Source: Acidobacteriota bacterium (lineage in GTDB: Bacteria; Acidobacteriota; Terriglobia; Acidiferrales; UBA7541). From it: a stretch of 64,000 nucleotides of DNA. Made by a program: the position numbers and the translations under genes. This document shows, piece after piece, positions 18,811 to 28,069 of the stretch; position 1 is the stretch's first letter, and each line of letters begins with the position of its first letter. The notes under the pieces are model-generated. The model made no database searches. It saw only the letters and a list, made by a program, of their open reading frames with translations, and was not told where the DNA came from. The stretch is taken from NCBI GenBank assembly GCA_003223245.1, contig QHYI01000104.1, positions 26,532 through 90,531 of the forward strand, given 5' to 3'.

Positions 18811-19716
18811 ATGGTGGCAAAGCAGGCAAGAAAGGGAAAGGGCAGAGCCAACGGGGCACTAGCAAGCATCGGCATCATCGGCGGCAGCGGGCTTTACTCC
18901 ATGGGCGGCCTGACAAAAACGCGAGAGATTCGCGTGAAGACGCCGTTTGGGGAACCTTCCGATGCCATCGTCTTGGGAATACTGGAGGGTAAGCGCGTGG
19001 CGTTTCTGGCGCGGCATGGGCGGGGGCACCGCATTTTGCCAAGCGAAATCAATTACCGGGCGAACATTTACGCCATGAAGTTGTTGGGAGTCGAGCGAAT
19101 TATTTCGGTGAGCGCGGTGGGCTCGTTGAAAGAGGATTTGCGGCCTGGAGAATTTCTCGTCCCGGACCAGTTTTTCGACCGGACCAAGAATCGCGCGTCG
19201 ACGTTTTTTGGAGCTGGGCTTGTGGCGCACGTGGCGTTCGCGCATCCTACATGCGGGCAATCATCGGGCGTGCTGGCCGACGCGTGCGCGCAGGAAGCCG
19301 TGAAAGTGCACCGGCGCGGCACGTACATTTGCATTGAAGGGCCACAGTTTTCAACGCTGGCCGAGGCGGAAGTCAACCGGCAATTGCGATTTGACGTGAT
19401 TGGCATGACCAACTTGACCGAGGCCAAGCTGGCACGCGAAGCGGAGATTTGTTATGCGACCATCGCGATGATCACGGACTACGACTGCTGGCACCCGGAT
19501 CATGAATCGGTGACCGCGGCCGAGGTCATCGCAACGTTGAACCAGAATGCCGAAAACGCGCAGAAAGTGCTGCGCGCGGCGGTACGCGCGATGCCTGTGG
19601 GGCGTTCGTGCAAATGCGGAGCGGCGCTCGAACATTCGCTGGTTACCGATATGAAGCTCGTTCCCGCTGCTACCAAAAAACGGCTAGCAGCAATCCTCGG
19701 CAAATACGCTTCCTAG
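18811..19716 (+). CDS. mtnP: S-methyl-5'-thioadenosine phosphorylase
   Basis: The 301-residue enzyme would split methylthioadenosine with phosphate to adenine and methylthioribose-1-phosphate in methionine salvage. It has the PNP-family opening IGIIGGSGLYSM, the phosphate loop RHGRGHRILPSEINYRAN, EGPQFSTLAEAE and the purine-binding GMTNLTEAKLAREAEICYA. CGAALEH near the C terminus is typical of the MTAP branch. The TNLTE variant in place of TNMPE leaves some doubt between MTA and other 6-oxopurine substrates. AAGGAG lies just upstream of the ATG. Its stop overlaps the ribosome site of the next gene. Confidence 0.88.
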   Translation: MVAKQARKGKGRANGALASIGIIGGSGLYSMGGLTKTREIRVKTPFGEPSDAIVLGILEGKRVAFLARHGRGHRILPSEINYRANIYAMKLLGVERIISVSAVGSLKEDLRPGEFLVPDQFFDRTKNRASTFFGAGLVAHVAFAHPTCGQSSGVLADACAQEAVKVHRRGTYICIEGPQFSTLAEAEVNRQLRFDVIGMTNLTEAKLAREAEICYATIAMITDYDCWHPDHESVTAAEVIATLNQNAENAQKVLRAAVRAMPVGRSCKCGAALEHSLVTDMKLVPAATKKRLAAILGKYAS

Positions 19717-19725
19717 GAGCGACAT

Positions 19726-20634
19726 GTGTCCTTACTGGTCGTTGGGTCGGTGGCCTTCGATGCGTTGGAAAGCCCTTATGGGAAGGTGGACCGCGCCGTT
19801 GGCGGAGCAGCCACGTATTTTGCCGTGGCGGCCAGTTTTTTCACGCATGTGAATCTGGTGGGGATTGTCGGGGAGGACTTCACGGAAGTGGACGCGCAGA
19901 TTTTTCACGGGCGGACGATTAATCTCGACGGGCTGGAGCGCGCCTGCGGGAAAACGTTTTTTTGGGCCGGCCGCTATTCGCAAAATTTAAATGAGCGCGT
20001 GACCCTCGCAACCGAACTGAACGTATTCGCAGAGTTCCGGCCCAAGCTGCCCGAAAAATATCGCAGCTCAGAATACGTTTTTCTCGCGAATATCGCGCCA
20101 GACCTGCAGCGCGACGTGCTGCATCAGGTGAAGAAAAGGCCGAAGCTCGCGGCGATGGATACGATGAATTATTGGATTGAACGGACCAATGCGGAGCTAC
20201 GGGAGACCTTGAAGCACGTCGACATTCTGATGATCAACGATTCGGAAACGCGCGAGCTTTCGAACGAACACAACCTACTGCGCGCGGCGAAACATATTTT
20301 CAAGATGGGGCCGAGCATCCTGGTGGTCAAACGCGGCGAATACGGCGCCATGATGGTGGACAAGCGCGGCGTGTTTTGCGTACCCGCGTTTCCCCTGGAG
20401 GAGCCGCACGATCCTACGGGAGCGGGTGACAGCTTCGCCGGCGGATTTATGGGATATCTTGCGGGAAGCAAAAGCACGAGCGACGCGTCGCTGCGGCGGG
20501 CGATGGTCTACGGATCGGTGCTGGGAAGCTTCGCGGTGGAAAAATTCGGGTTGGACCGGCTGCGGCACTTGAAGCCTAGCGAGATACACGCCAGAGCACG
20601 GCACTTCTCAAAATTGACGCAATTCAAATTGTAG
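19726..20634 (+). CDS. PfkB family sugar or nucleoside kinase
   Basis: The 302-residue protein is a ribokinase-fold kinase. It starts at GTG 19726 with AGGAG overlapping the upstream stop codon. Visible family signatures are GSVAFDALESPYG at the N terminus, GGAATYFAVAASFF near 28, and the ATP/anion-hole motif DPTGAGDSFAGGF near 225 with the catalytic Asp. The substrate is unknown. Sitting directly after the MTA phosphorylase gene, it may act on a nucleoside or on a sugar of the methionine-salvage pathway; that is inference from position. Related genes follow an MTAP gene in other acidobacteria as far as I recall. Confidence 0.88.
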   Translation: MSLLVVGSVAFDALESPYGKVDRAVGGAATYFAVAASFFTHVNLVGIVGEDFTEVDAQIFHGRTINLDGLERACGKTFFWAGRYSQNLNERVTLATELNVFAEFRPKLPEKYRSSEYVFLANIAPDLQRDVLHQVKKRPKLAAMDTMNYWIERTNAELRETLKHVDILMINDSETRELSNEHNLLRAAKHIFKMGPSILVVKRGEYGAMMVDKRGVFCVPAFPLEEPHDPTGAGDSFAGGFMGYLAGSKSTSDASLRRAMVYGSVLGSFAVEKFGLDRLRHLKPSEIHARARHFSKLTQFKL

Positions 20635-20675
20635 GCGGATAAAATCACACACAGGCGCGCTCGAGCGCCGGAGCC

Positions 20676-21338
20676 ATGCTATCTCTTCGCGACATTTTTT
20701 TGCGGTTGACCATTGCCGCGGTGCTTGGCGCTATCATCGGCATCGAGCGCGACCTGCGGCGCCGCCCGGCTGGCATGCGAACGAGCCTTTTTGTATGCAT
20801 GGCCACAGCGCTGTTCACGATACTCTCCGGTGAGATCGCGCGGCTGTTCGGCGATACCGGGAGCACGCGCATCGCTTCGAATATCGTTCAGGGCATTGGT
20901 TTCCTGGGCGCGGGAGCGATTCTGAAAGAGGCGGGCGGGCGAGTGGGCATGACCACCGCCGCCACCATTTTTGTGGAAGCGGCCATCGGCATGGCTGCCG
21001 GGGGCGGGCTTTTCGCCGTGGCAACATATTCGACCGCGCTCGTGCTTTTTGGGCTGGTTTGCCTGGGATGGGTGGCGCAGCGATTTGATTTGAAGTACCG
21101 TCCCATGGCCTTTCGCGTCACCACCAGCCATGCCGAGAGCGTCGCCACAGAAGTACAACGCTTGCTGAACGAATTAAAGGCACCGATGCAGCATTTTCGC
21201 GTATCCATGGCGGGAGGAAAGTCGATTGTGGAATTCGAGTCCGTGGTCAGCCACAGCCAGCAGGAAAAGATTGTTTCGCAGCTCAACCGCCAGGGAGTGA
21301 TCACCGAGGTGATGCCGGTCGAGGGTAGTCGCGAATGA
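20676..21338 (+). CDS. MgtC/SapB family membrane protein
   Basis: The 220-residue inner-membrane protein has the MgtC core: RLTIAAVLGAIIGIERDLRRRPAGMRTS near the N terminus (given in part), IVQGIGFLGAGAILKE, and GLTTAAT-like GMTTAATIFVEAAIGMAAG. Four to five membrane helices are visible in the first 140 residues, followed by a soluble ACT-like C-terminal domain. Family members are tied to magnesium stress and to control of the F-ATPase; the function here is unknown. The start is 42 bases after the kinase gene. The stop overlaps the next start (ATGA at 21335-21338). Confidence 0.9.
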   Translation: MLSLRDIFLRLTIAAVLGAIIGIERDLRRRPAGMRTSLFVCMATALFTILSGEIARLFGDTGSTRIASNIVQGIGFLGAGAILKEAGGRVGMTTAATIFVEAAIGMAAGGGLFAVATYSTALVLFGLVCLGWVAQRFDLKYRPMAFRVTTSHAESVATEVQRLLNELKAPMQHFRVSMAGGKSIVEFESVVSHSQQEKIVSQLNRQGVITEVMPVEGSRE

Positions 21339-22279
21339 ATGTGGGCAACGGGACTCCGCGAAAACCGAAAGCGCTGACGAAAGGTTCCCGCCTGGCGGTG
21401 TTTGCTCCGGCGTCGCCGGCAGATTCGGTGGAAATGATCGCCGGGCTCGCAGAACTGAAGCGCAAGGGTTTCCAAGTGGTTGCAAATCAAAACAGCAAAT
21501 CCGAAGGCTATTTTGCAGGAGCAGCGCTCGAGCGCATGACCGGATTTGTTTCCGGCATCCAGTCAGCGGAGATCGACGGGCTGGTGGCGCTGCGTGGGGG
21601 CTACGGGTCGAATTATTTGCTGGAGTTCGATCTCGAAAAGAACCTGGGCAGAGCCAAAAGCGTGATCGGATTCAGCGATTTGACTACGCTGCAGATTTAT
21701 CTTTGGCAGAAATGCCGCTGGGTAACCTTCTACGGGCCAATGGTGGCTGCGGGAATCAATGCAGGAGCTGGCGCGGTGAGAGGCTATGATGAGAACTCCT
21801 TCCTTCAGGCGATTGGAAAAGCGGAAGCAGGCTGGAAGCTGCGTCTAAAGGGAGAAGCGGTGCTGACAGGGCAGGCCATGGGGCAAGTTTTGGGTGGGGC
21901 CATGACATTGGTCGAGGCTACGATTGGAACACCGTGGGAACTGGATACAAAAGATTCCATTCTCATTCTCGAGGACCGAGGGATGAAGCCGTACCAGGTG
22001 GATCGCGTGCTCATGCACTTGAAGCAGGCAGGAAAATTTGAGGGCGTAAGGGGAATCGTGCTGGGAGAATTCCCGGACAGCCCCGCGGCGGCGGGAGCGC
22101 CAACCGTAAAGGAAGTTTGCGCGCGCATCTTGCGGCCGTTGGGGATTCCCATCGTCTACGGCGCTCCGGTGGGGCACACGACACAGCCTATGTTGACGAT
22201 CCCGCTGGGCATCAAAGCGCGGCTGGATGCGGAAGGCGAGGGAACACTGGAATTCCTGGAACCGGCGGTGACAACGTGA
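21335..22279 (+). CDS. LD-carboxypeptidase (peptidase S66, muramoyltetrapeptide type)
   Basis: The 314-residue serine peptidase would remove the terminal D-Ala from murein tetrapeptides during peptidoglycan recycling. The S66 catalytic residues are visible: Ser in IGFSDLTTL near 112, Glu in ILEDRGMKPYQVDR near 211, and His in YGAPVGHTTQP near 282. There is no signal peptide, as expected for a cytoplasmic recycling enzyme. It overlaps the upstream gene by 4 bases and the downstream mpl start by 4 bases (GTGA at 22276-22279). Pairing with mpl supports the murein-recycling role. Confidence 0.93.
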   Translation: MNVGNGTPRKPKALTKGSRLAVFAPASPADSVEMIAGLAELKRKGFQVVANQNSKSEGYFAGAALERMTGFVSGIQSAEIDGLVALRGGYGSNYLLEFDLEKNLGRAKSVIGFSDLTTLQIYLWQKCRWVTFYGPMVAAGINAGAGAVRGYDENSFLQAIGKAEAGWKLRLKGEAVLTGQAMGQVLGGAMTLVEATIGTPWELDTKDSILILEDRGMKPYQVDRVLMHLKQAGKFEGVRGIVLGEFPDSPAAAGAPTVKEVCARILRPLGIPIVYGAPVGHTTQPMLTIPLGIKARLDAEGEGTLEFLEPAVTT

Positions 22280-23724
22280 CAGAAACGAAGCACGTTCATG
22301 TGATTGGAATCGGCGGCTCGGCGATGGCCCCGCTGGCGGGAATGTTGCGCGAGCACGGCTTTCAGGTGACGGGGTCGGATTCAGGAGTTTATCCGCCGGC
22401 CTCGACATTGCTCGAGAGCCTGGGAATTTCGTTTTATCACTCGTTCGATGCAGCTCATTTGCAACCGGCGCCCGACCTGGCGGTCATCGGAAACGTCATC
22501 GCGCGAGGCAATCCGGAACTGGAAGAGGTGTTGGACCGGCGCATACCCTATCGTTCTCTGCCCGAGATGCTGGAAGAAGTGTTTCTGCCGGGAAAGCACT
22601 CGATTGTGGTAAGCGGCACGCATGGCAAGACCACGACCACCGCGATGCTGGCGTGGATTTTTCAAACGGCAGGGAAGCAGCCAAACTTTTTGGTGGGGGG
22701 CGTTGCGGAAAATTTCGGAAAGAGCTACGGGCTCGGCGGCGGAGAAGAATTTATTCTCGAGGGCGACGAGTACGAGACCGCGTTTTGGGATCGCGGGCCG
22801 AAATTTTTTCATTATCATCCCGATGATTTGATCGTGACGTCGCTGGAGTACGATCACGCAGACATTTACCCGGATTTTGAGACCTATCAACTGGCCTTTC
22901 GCCGTTTGGTGAACCTCGTGCCGCGGCGAGGAAAAGTGGTGATTTGGGGCGACACGGAGGAATCGGGGCCGGCGTTGCGCCGCGCGGCAGAAAAAGCGTT
23001 CTGTGTGGTGGAATCCTATGGATTTGGCACTGCGAATGACTGGGTGGCTAAAGAATTCGTTGTCGAAGGTGAGCGGATGCGTTTTCGTGTCGAGCATCGC
23101 GGAAGACCGTTTGGCGAGTTCTCGCTGACAGCAACTGGGAAACACAACGCGCTGAACGCCATGGCGGCAATGGCCGTGGCACATGGGCGGGGAATCAGCC
23201 GAAAGCAAGTTGCCGAGGCGCTCGAGACTTTCCGCAGCGTGAAGCGGCGCATGGACGTCAAGGGCGAGATTGGCGGCGTGCTGGTGGTCGATGACTTCGC
23301 GCATCACCCTACCGCCGTGAAAGCCACGATCGAAGCGGCGCGAACGCGCTGGCCCGGGCGGCGGTTGTGGGCGATTCTCGAGCCGCGCTCGAATTCCATG
23401 CGCCGCAAAGTGTTTCAGGAAGCCTTGCCGAAGGCGCTCGCACTGGGCGATCGCATCATTCTCGGCGGGGTGTACCGGGCGCAGCAGTTGGGCGATGATA
23501 ATCGCATGGACCCAGAGGCGGTTGCCGCGGATGTTCGCCAGCTTGGAAAAGATGCTCGCGTATTTCCCAGTTCGGATGCGATTGCGGAGCATCTGGCGGG
23601 GGCGGCGAAAGCGGGCGACTTGCTACTCATCATGTCGAATGGCAGCTTTGACGGATTGTGCGAAAAACTGCTGAAGAAGCTCAGTGCGACCGGGCAAGTT
23701 CCAAGTGAGGCCAAGGCCCGGTGA
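22276..23724 (+). CDS. mpl: UDP-N-acetylmuramate:L-alanyl-gamma-D-glutamyl-meso-diaminopimelate ligase
   Basis: The protein is a Mur ligase of about 482 residues that joins recovered tripeptide to UDP-MurNAc. The N-terminal Rossmann motif is HVIGIGGSAMAPLAGMLREH and the P-loop is GTHGKTTTTAML near 113. LEGDEYETAFWDRGPKF and VVDDFAHHPTAVKATI are the blocks that separate Mpl from MurC. An upstream frame extends to 22117, but the GTG at 22276 that overlaps the LD-carboxypeptidase stop is the likely start, because the conserved fold begins there. Stop and next start overlap (GTGA at 23721-23724). Confidence 0.94.
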   Translation: MTETKHVHVIGIGGSAMAPLAGMLREHGFQVTGSDSGVYPPASTLLESLGISFYHSFDAAHLQPAPDLAVIGNVIARGNPELEEVLDRRIPYRSLPEMLEEVFLPGKHSIVVSGTHGKTTTTAMLAWIFQTAGKQPNFLVGGVAENFGKSYGLGGGEEFILEGDEYETAFWDRGPKFFHYHPDDLIVTSLEYDHADIYPDFETYQLAFRRLVNLVPRRGKVVIWGDTEESGPALRRAAEKAFCVVESYGFGTANDWVAKEFVVEGERMRFRVEHRGRPFGEFSLTATGKHNALNAMAAMAVAHGRGISRKQVAEALETFRSVKRRMDVKGEIGGVLVVDDFAHHPTAVKATIEAARTRWPGRRLWAILEPRSNSMRRKVFQEALPKALALGDRIILGGVYRAQQLGDDNRMDPEAVAADVRQLGKDARVFPSSDAIAEHLAGAAKAGDLLLIMSNGSFDGLCEKLLKKLSATGQVPSEAKAR

Positions 23725-25526
23725 ACCTCCTTCCTGCCTGGAAACGGCTTCGAACTCCATTCCTCCTTTGTTTTTTGGCCCTGCTGGCATTGGGCTCGGC
23801 CGGCAAAGCCACCATTCAGTACACCGTCTCACTCGAACATCCTGAACAGCATCTATTCCACGTGACGATGACCATTCCCGAGGTAAAGGGCGAAGTCACC
23901 GTGCAGATGGCAGCTTGGAACGCGCTGTATCAAATTCGCGATTTCAGCGCGCACCTCCAGCAAGTGGAAGCATTTGTTGGGGCCGAGAAAGCTCCGATCG
24001 AAAAACTTGACAAGCAGACCTGGCGGATCGACGGGAATGGGACGGTTACGGTTCGCTACGCCACGTATTGGGATGAAGTCGGACCATTTGGGACGCAACT
24101 GAACAGTGAACATGCATTCATCAATCCGGCGATGATTCTGTTTTATGTTCCAGACCGACAAGCGGAAGCGGTATCTGTTCCGTTGAATGAAATCGCGTCG
24201 GATTGGCGCATCCAGTCGGCGGCTAGGATAATTTGCGCGCACTCTGGCCCCCATAGTGCCTGTTCTGCCGAGAGCCCGAGCTATGGCACGTTTGCGGACA
24301 GTCCAATGGAAATCGGTAAGTTTCAAGAGTTTGATTTGCCCGGAGCGTTGCCCCGCGTAACCGTTGTTGTCCACGGGGAAAAATGGAGGCGGAAGCTTAT
24401 TGAAGAGGATTTGAAGAAAATTTGCGAGTATGAAATCAAGCTCATGGACGGCGCGCCTTTCGATCATTACATGTTCCTGCTGCACATTGGAAAAGGCGCT
24501 GGCGGCGGGGGCATGGAGCATTCGTTTTCGACGGCCATCGGCGTCTCGTCAGACGAGTATCTGGCAAGTGTGGCGGCACATGAATTTTTTCACTTGTGGA
24601 ATGTGAAGCGCATCCGCCCAGCGTCGCTCGAGCCGGTGGACTACACCAAGGAGCAGTACACACGAGCGCTGTGGTTCGCCGAAGGCGTGACGAGCACGTA
24701 TGGCTCCTACACGCTCGTTCGCACCGGTATCTGGAACAAGGACCACTTTTATGACGACCTGAGCGAGCAGATCACCGAACTCGAAGGCCGGCCAGCAAAC
24801 CGCTGGCAAAGCGCGGAGCAATCCAGCCTCGATGCCTGGCTGGAAAAATACCCGCTCTACAATCAACCGGAAGTCAGCGTGTCGTATTACACCAAGGGGC
24901 AGGTGCTGGGAGACTTGCTGGACATTCTGATCCGCGATCGCACGAACAACGCAAAGAGCCTGGACGATGTGCTGCGCTCGATGAATCAGGATTTTGCCAA
25001 GCAGGGAAAATTTTATCGGGACAGTCTGGACGTGCGCTTGGAAGCCGAGAAGGTTGCTGGAAGCTCGTTCGAGGAGTTTTTCCAGAAATACGTGGCGGGT
25101 AGCGAACCTTTTCCGTATCAACAAATCCTGGGCCTCGCAGGGCTGAAACTGCAGGCCACCGAGCAGCGGCGCGCCACACTGGGTTTTTCGGCGGAACGCG
25201 ATCCCAGCGGCGCGTTGGCGGTGAAGTCCGTGGACCCCGACGGCCTGGCCGCGCAAGCCGGGCTTCGTGTGGGGGACGTTATCGTCGCGTGGAACGGCGG
25301 AGAGCCGCCCCGCCGCATCGGGCGTTGGATCTATGAACAAAAGCCGGGAGACATGCTGAAGCTGAAGGTCCGCCGAGAGGAAAAAGAAATTTCAATGGAG
25401 TTTCCTGTTGGGGAGATGAAGGAGACTGTTTACGCGGTCTTTGAGGATCCGGAGGCTGGCGGAAAAGCGCGCAACATCAGGGAGGGGTTGCTGCGAGGCG
25501 AGACGGCGTCCGCCAATGGGCATTAG
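23721..25526 (+). CDS. M61 family metallopeptidase with PDZ domain
   Basis: The 601-residue protein is a glycyl-aminopeptidase-like (M61) zinc peptidase. A hydrophobic signal sequence covers residues 8-30 (LRTPFLLCFLALLALGSAG), so it is exported. The zinc motif HEFFH is at residues 287-291 in VAAHEFFHLWNVKRIRP. A peptidase C-terminal helical domain follows to about 460. A PDZ domain covers about 490-575 (AAQAGLRVGDVIVAWNGGEP), which would steer substrate binding. It starts at a GTG overlapping the mpl stop. It is translationally coupled with plsC, which begins before its stop. Confidence 0.92.
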   Translation: MNLLPAWKRLRTPFLLCFLALLALGSAGKATIQYTVSLEHPEQHLFHVTMTIPEVKGEVTVQMAAWNALYQIRDFSAHLQQVEAFVGAEKAPIEKLDKQTWRIDGNGTVTVRYATYWDEVGPFGTQLNSEHAFINPAMILFYVPDRQAEAVSVPLNEIASDWRIQSAARIICAHSGPHSACSAESPSYGTFADSPMEIGKFQEFDLPGALPRVTVVVHGEKWRRKLIEEDLKKICEYEIKLMDGAPFDHYMFLLHIGKGAGGGGMEHSFSTAIGVSSDEYLASVAAHEFFHLWNVKRIRPASLEPVDYTKEQYTRALWFAEGVTSTYGSYTLVRTGIWNKDHFYDDLSEQITELEGRPANRWQSAEQSSLDAWLEKYPLYNQPEVSVSYYTKGQVLGDLLDILIRDRTNNAKSLDDVLRSMNQDFAKQGKFYRDSLDVRLEAEKVAGSSFEEFFQKYVAGSEPFPYQQILGLAGLKLQATEQRRATLGFSAERDPSGALAVKSVDPDGLAAQAGLRVGDVIVAWNGGEPPRRIGRWIYEQKPGDMLKLKVRREEKEISMEFPVGEMKETVYAVFEDPEAGGKARNIREGLLRGETASANGH

Positions 25527-26268
25527 CCTCCTTATGCTCCGAACACTTTTCGTCGCGATCTTTTTGTCTCTGTATATCCTGCTGGTCGGGCCGCCGGTGA
25601 TCCTCTACACGGTGATCACGAAGAATCCCGGTCCTCTGTATTGGGCGGGAGTCAAGGGAGTGATGTTTTTCGTCCGCGCCGTCGGAGTGCGCGTGCGAGT
25701 GAGAGGCGTCGAACGCATTCCTGAGGGAGTTTGCTTGTTTGCCGCAAATCATACCAGCGCCGCGGATCCCCCGGCCATTATCAGCGCGATACCCCGCCGC
25801 GTGGCTGTCCTTCTGAAAGAGTCCCTGTTTAAGTGGCCAATTGTGGGGCAGGCATTCCAGGCGGCGCGGTTCATCCCGGTCAACCGCAGCGACCGCGAGT
25901 CAGCCATTGCCAGCGTGGAGAAAGCCACCGCAGCGATAAAGGCGGGGCAATCGTTTTTGATCTATCCCGAGGGCACGCGCAGCCCTGACGGGCGTCTGCA
26001 AGAATTCAAGAAAGGCGCAGTGGTCATGGCCATCAAAGCAGGTGTGCCTATCGTGCCCATGGCTTGTTCCGGCGCGCATCGCATCATGGAGAAACGCTCG
26101 CTGGTGATTCATCCAGGAGAAATCGTGGTAGAGTTCTTGGAGCCCATCGACGCGTCGAAATACACCTTCGAGGAGCGCGACATCTTGAACAAAGTTGTGC
26201 ACGACGCCATGGCTGCCGCGCTGCCGCCCGACCAACGGCCAGCTACTGCCGGTAAAAATCCAAAATAG
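25516..26268 (+). CDS. plsC: 1-acyl-sn-glycerol-3-phosphate acyltransferase (PlsC family)
   Basis: The 250-residue membrane protein would acylate lysophosphatidic acid to phosphatidic acid. One or two N-terminal membrane helices are visible (LFVAIFLSLYILLVGPPVI). The acyltransferase motifs are NHTSAADPP (HX4D), then RFIPVNRSDR, YPEGTRSPDGRLQEFKKG and VPIVPMACSG. The chosen ATG at 25516 overlaps the M61 stop by 11 bases; ATG 25534 is the alternative. Several related acyltransferases share these motifs, so the substrate is inferred. It closes the nine-gene run that starts at 16635. Confidence 0.9.
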   Translation: MGISLLMLRTLFVAIFLSLYILLVGPPVILYTVITKNPGPLYWAGVKGVMFFVRAVGVRVRVRGVERIPEGVCLFAANHTSAADPPAIISAIPRRVAVLLKESLFKWPIVGQAFQAARFIPVNRSDRESAIASVEKATAAIKAGQSFLIYPEGTRSPDGRLQEFKKGAVVMAIKAGVPIVPMACSGAHRIMEKRSLVIHPGEIVVEFLEPIDASKYTFEERDILNKVVHDAMAAALPPDQRPATAGKNPK

Positions 26269-26388
26269 AAGAGGGCTGCGAAAAAAAGCCGTTTGTTTAC
26301 CCCATCGAGTAGTACAGGAAGCCGTACCGGGCTTGACGCGCACCTTGCAGTGATATACCAAGAAAATGCGCCAGCGGCTGCGTTCCCA

Positions 26389-27978
26389 ATGAAAAACCTT
26401 TGCGTTTGTCTCTTCGCGGTTTCCTTAGCAGTTTCCGCTGCGCTTGCCGCATCCGGGACTTTTGCGCCCAGTGCCTGGGCGCAAAAGCCTCCTCTTGCTT
26501 CCATTTCCGTCGAAACAGGAAAACTGGGCGTGCAGATCCCGGAGGACTTTGTCGGAATCAGCCTGGAAGTTTCCGCCGCCGGGCAGGGGGTCGCACCGTT
26601 CGCGAAACCGGGCGCCGCAAAACAGGGCCCAGCACCGCAACTCGCCGCGCCCGCGCGCGTTCCTCAATACGCGCTCGGCCGAGGCGGCGAGCCGAACGAA
26701 ATCTTTTTTCAATTTCTTCGCAACCTCGGGCCTGGCGTCCTGCGGCTCGGCGGGAACAGCCAGGACAACACCTGCTGGAAGCCGGCGTCCGCTCCGCATC
26801 CCGATTGGTGCAAAGGCGAAATCACTACCGAGGACTTCCGCCTCTATTCGCAAGCCGCAAAAAGTTCCGGATGGCGCCTCATCGTCGGCATGAACCTAAA
26901 GCAGAACTCTGCGTCTTGGGCGGTTGACGAAGTGAAGGCCATGGCGAAGGAGATCGCGCCCGAGGAAATTCTCGGGCTCGAAATCGGCAATGAGCCCGAC
27001 CATTTCGCTCGGGCGGGCCGGCGGCCGGAGAGCTACTCCCCGGCGGACCTCGCGAAAGATTTCCGCGCCTACGCCGAAAGTTTTCAGAAAGACCCCGTCG
27101 CCCGAAAATACGCGCTCGTTGGCCCGGCGGTATGCTCCGCCTGGCGGAACGCCAACGATCTTGCCGCGTTCCTGGATGGAGTCGGCCCTTCCACCGTCAA
27201 GCTGGTCACCGTGCATGCTTATCCGCGAACCACGTGCCGAGGGAACACGGTTACAACCGGAGAACTTCTCGCTCCGGAGCTCGTTTCCCATTTTAACGAA
27301 GCCGCAAAGACGTGGGTCGCCGCAGGGCGTCAACGCAATTTGCCGGTTGCGCTCGCCGAGACGAATTCGGCTGCCTGCGGCGGTATGCCCGGCGTGAGCA
27401 ATTCCTTCGCGTCCGCGCCGTGGGGGCTTGACTGGCTGTTTTCCGCAGCGGAGGACGGATTTTCCGGGCTGAATTTTCACATCGGCTATCGCCCCGGCGG
27501 CGCCTGGTACAATCCAGTGGATACCTACAAAACGGAAGAGGCCGGCGGCCCGCGATACGAAAACATTGCCGAACCGCTGTATTACGCGATGTACGCATTC
27601 GCAAAAAACGCTTCGGGCGAATTTCTCTTGCCTGCGACGGTTGAGAGCGCATCGAATATTCGCGCTTATGCGACAACTGCATGCGCCGATTGCGCCATCC
27701 ATGTCGCGGTTCTCAACAAAGACCTTGCCGCTTCGGGCCCCGTCCTGGTGCGCGTGCCGGGGCACGCAGGCGCCGCGAGGCTGCTCCTGCTGAGGGCTCC
27801 GAAGCTGGAATCCCTGGCTTCCGAAGTAACATACGGCGGAGAGCAATTTGACCGCCAAGCGCGAATCGCGCCGCGGCCATCCGAGGAAATTCGGCCGAAC
27901 TCCAAGGGCGAGTACGAATTCCATTTGCCAAATGCCGCCATCGCATTTCTTGCCATTCCCGCCGCAAACGCCCACTAA
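26389..27978 (+). CDS. Secreted glycoside hydrolase, GH79-like
   Basis: The 529-residue protein has a signal peptide (MKNLCVCLFAVSLAVSAALA) that decides the start at ATG 26389; an upstream in-frame extension to 26293 is unlikely. The fold resembles the GH79 clan-A glucuronidase/heparanase family. VLRLGGNSQDNT is near 120, the acid/base is E202 in GLEIGNEPDHF, and the nucleophile is probably E324 in VALAETNSA. A beta-sandwich domain ends the protein (about 420-529). The substrate would be a uronic-acid polysaccharide outside the cell, which is inference. It stands alone, convergent with lpxD. Confidence 0.8.
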   Translation: MKNLCVCLFAVSLAVSAALAASGTFAPSAWAQKPPLASISVETGKLGVQIPEDFVGISLEVSAAGQGVAPFAKPGAAKQGPAPQLAAPARVPQYALGRGGEPNEIFFQFLRNLGPGVLRLGGNSQDNTCWKPASAPHPDWCKGEITTEDFRLYSQAAKSSGWRLIVGMNLKQNSASWAVDEVKAMAKEIAPEEILGLEIGNEPDHFARAGRRPESYSPADLAKDFRAYAESFQKDPVARKYALVGPAVCSAWRNANDLAAFLDGVGPSTVKLVTVHAYPRTTCRGNTVTTGELLAPELVSHFNEAAKTWVAAGRQRNLPVALAETNSAACGGMPGVSNSFASAPWGLDWLFSAAEDGFSGLNFHIGYRPGGAWYNPVDTYKTEEAGGPRYENIAEPLYYAMYAFAKNASGEFLLPATVESASNIRAYATTACADCAIHVAVLNKDLAASGPVLVRVPGHAGAARLLLLRAPKLESLASEVTYGGEQFDRQARIAPRPSEEIRPNSKGEYEFHLPNAAIAFLAIPAANAH

Positions 27979-28069
27979 AAAATTCGCGGGACCTTTGCCG
28001 CCGAAACGAATTCTCTGAGGTTGAGTCAGTGGACTGGCAATCGTCCGCTCGGGTCCGAAATTCCCAAGC

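Noticed and set aside
22381-23592. A 403-codon open frame opposite mpl
   Set aside because: Same reason; no start context and no recognisable domain.
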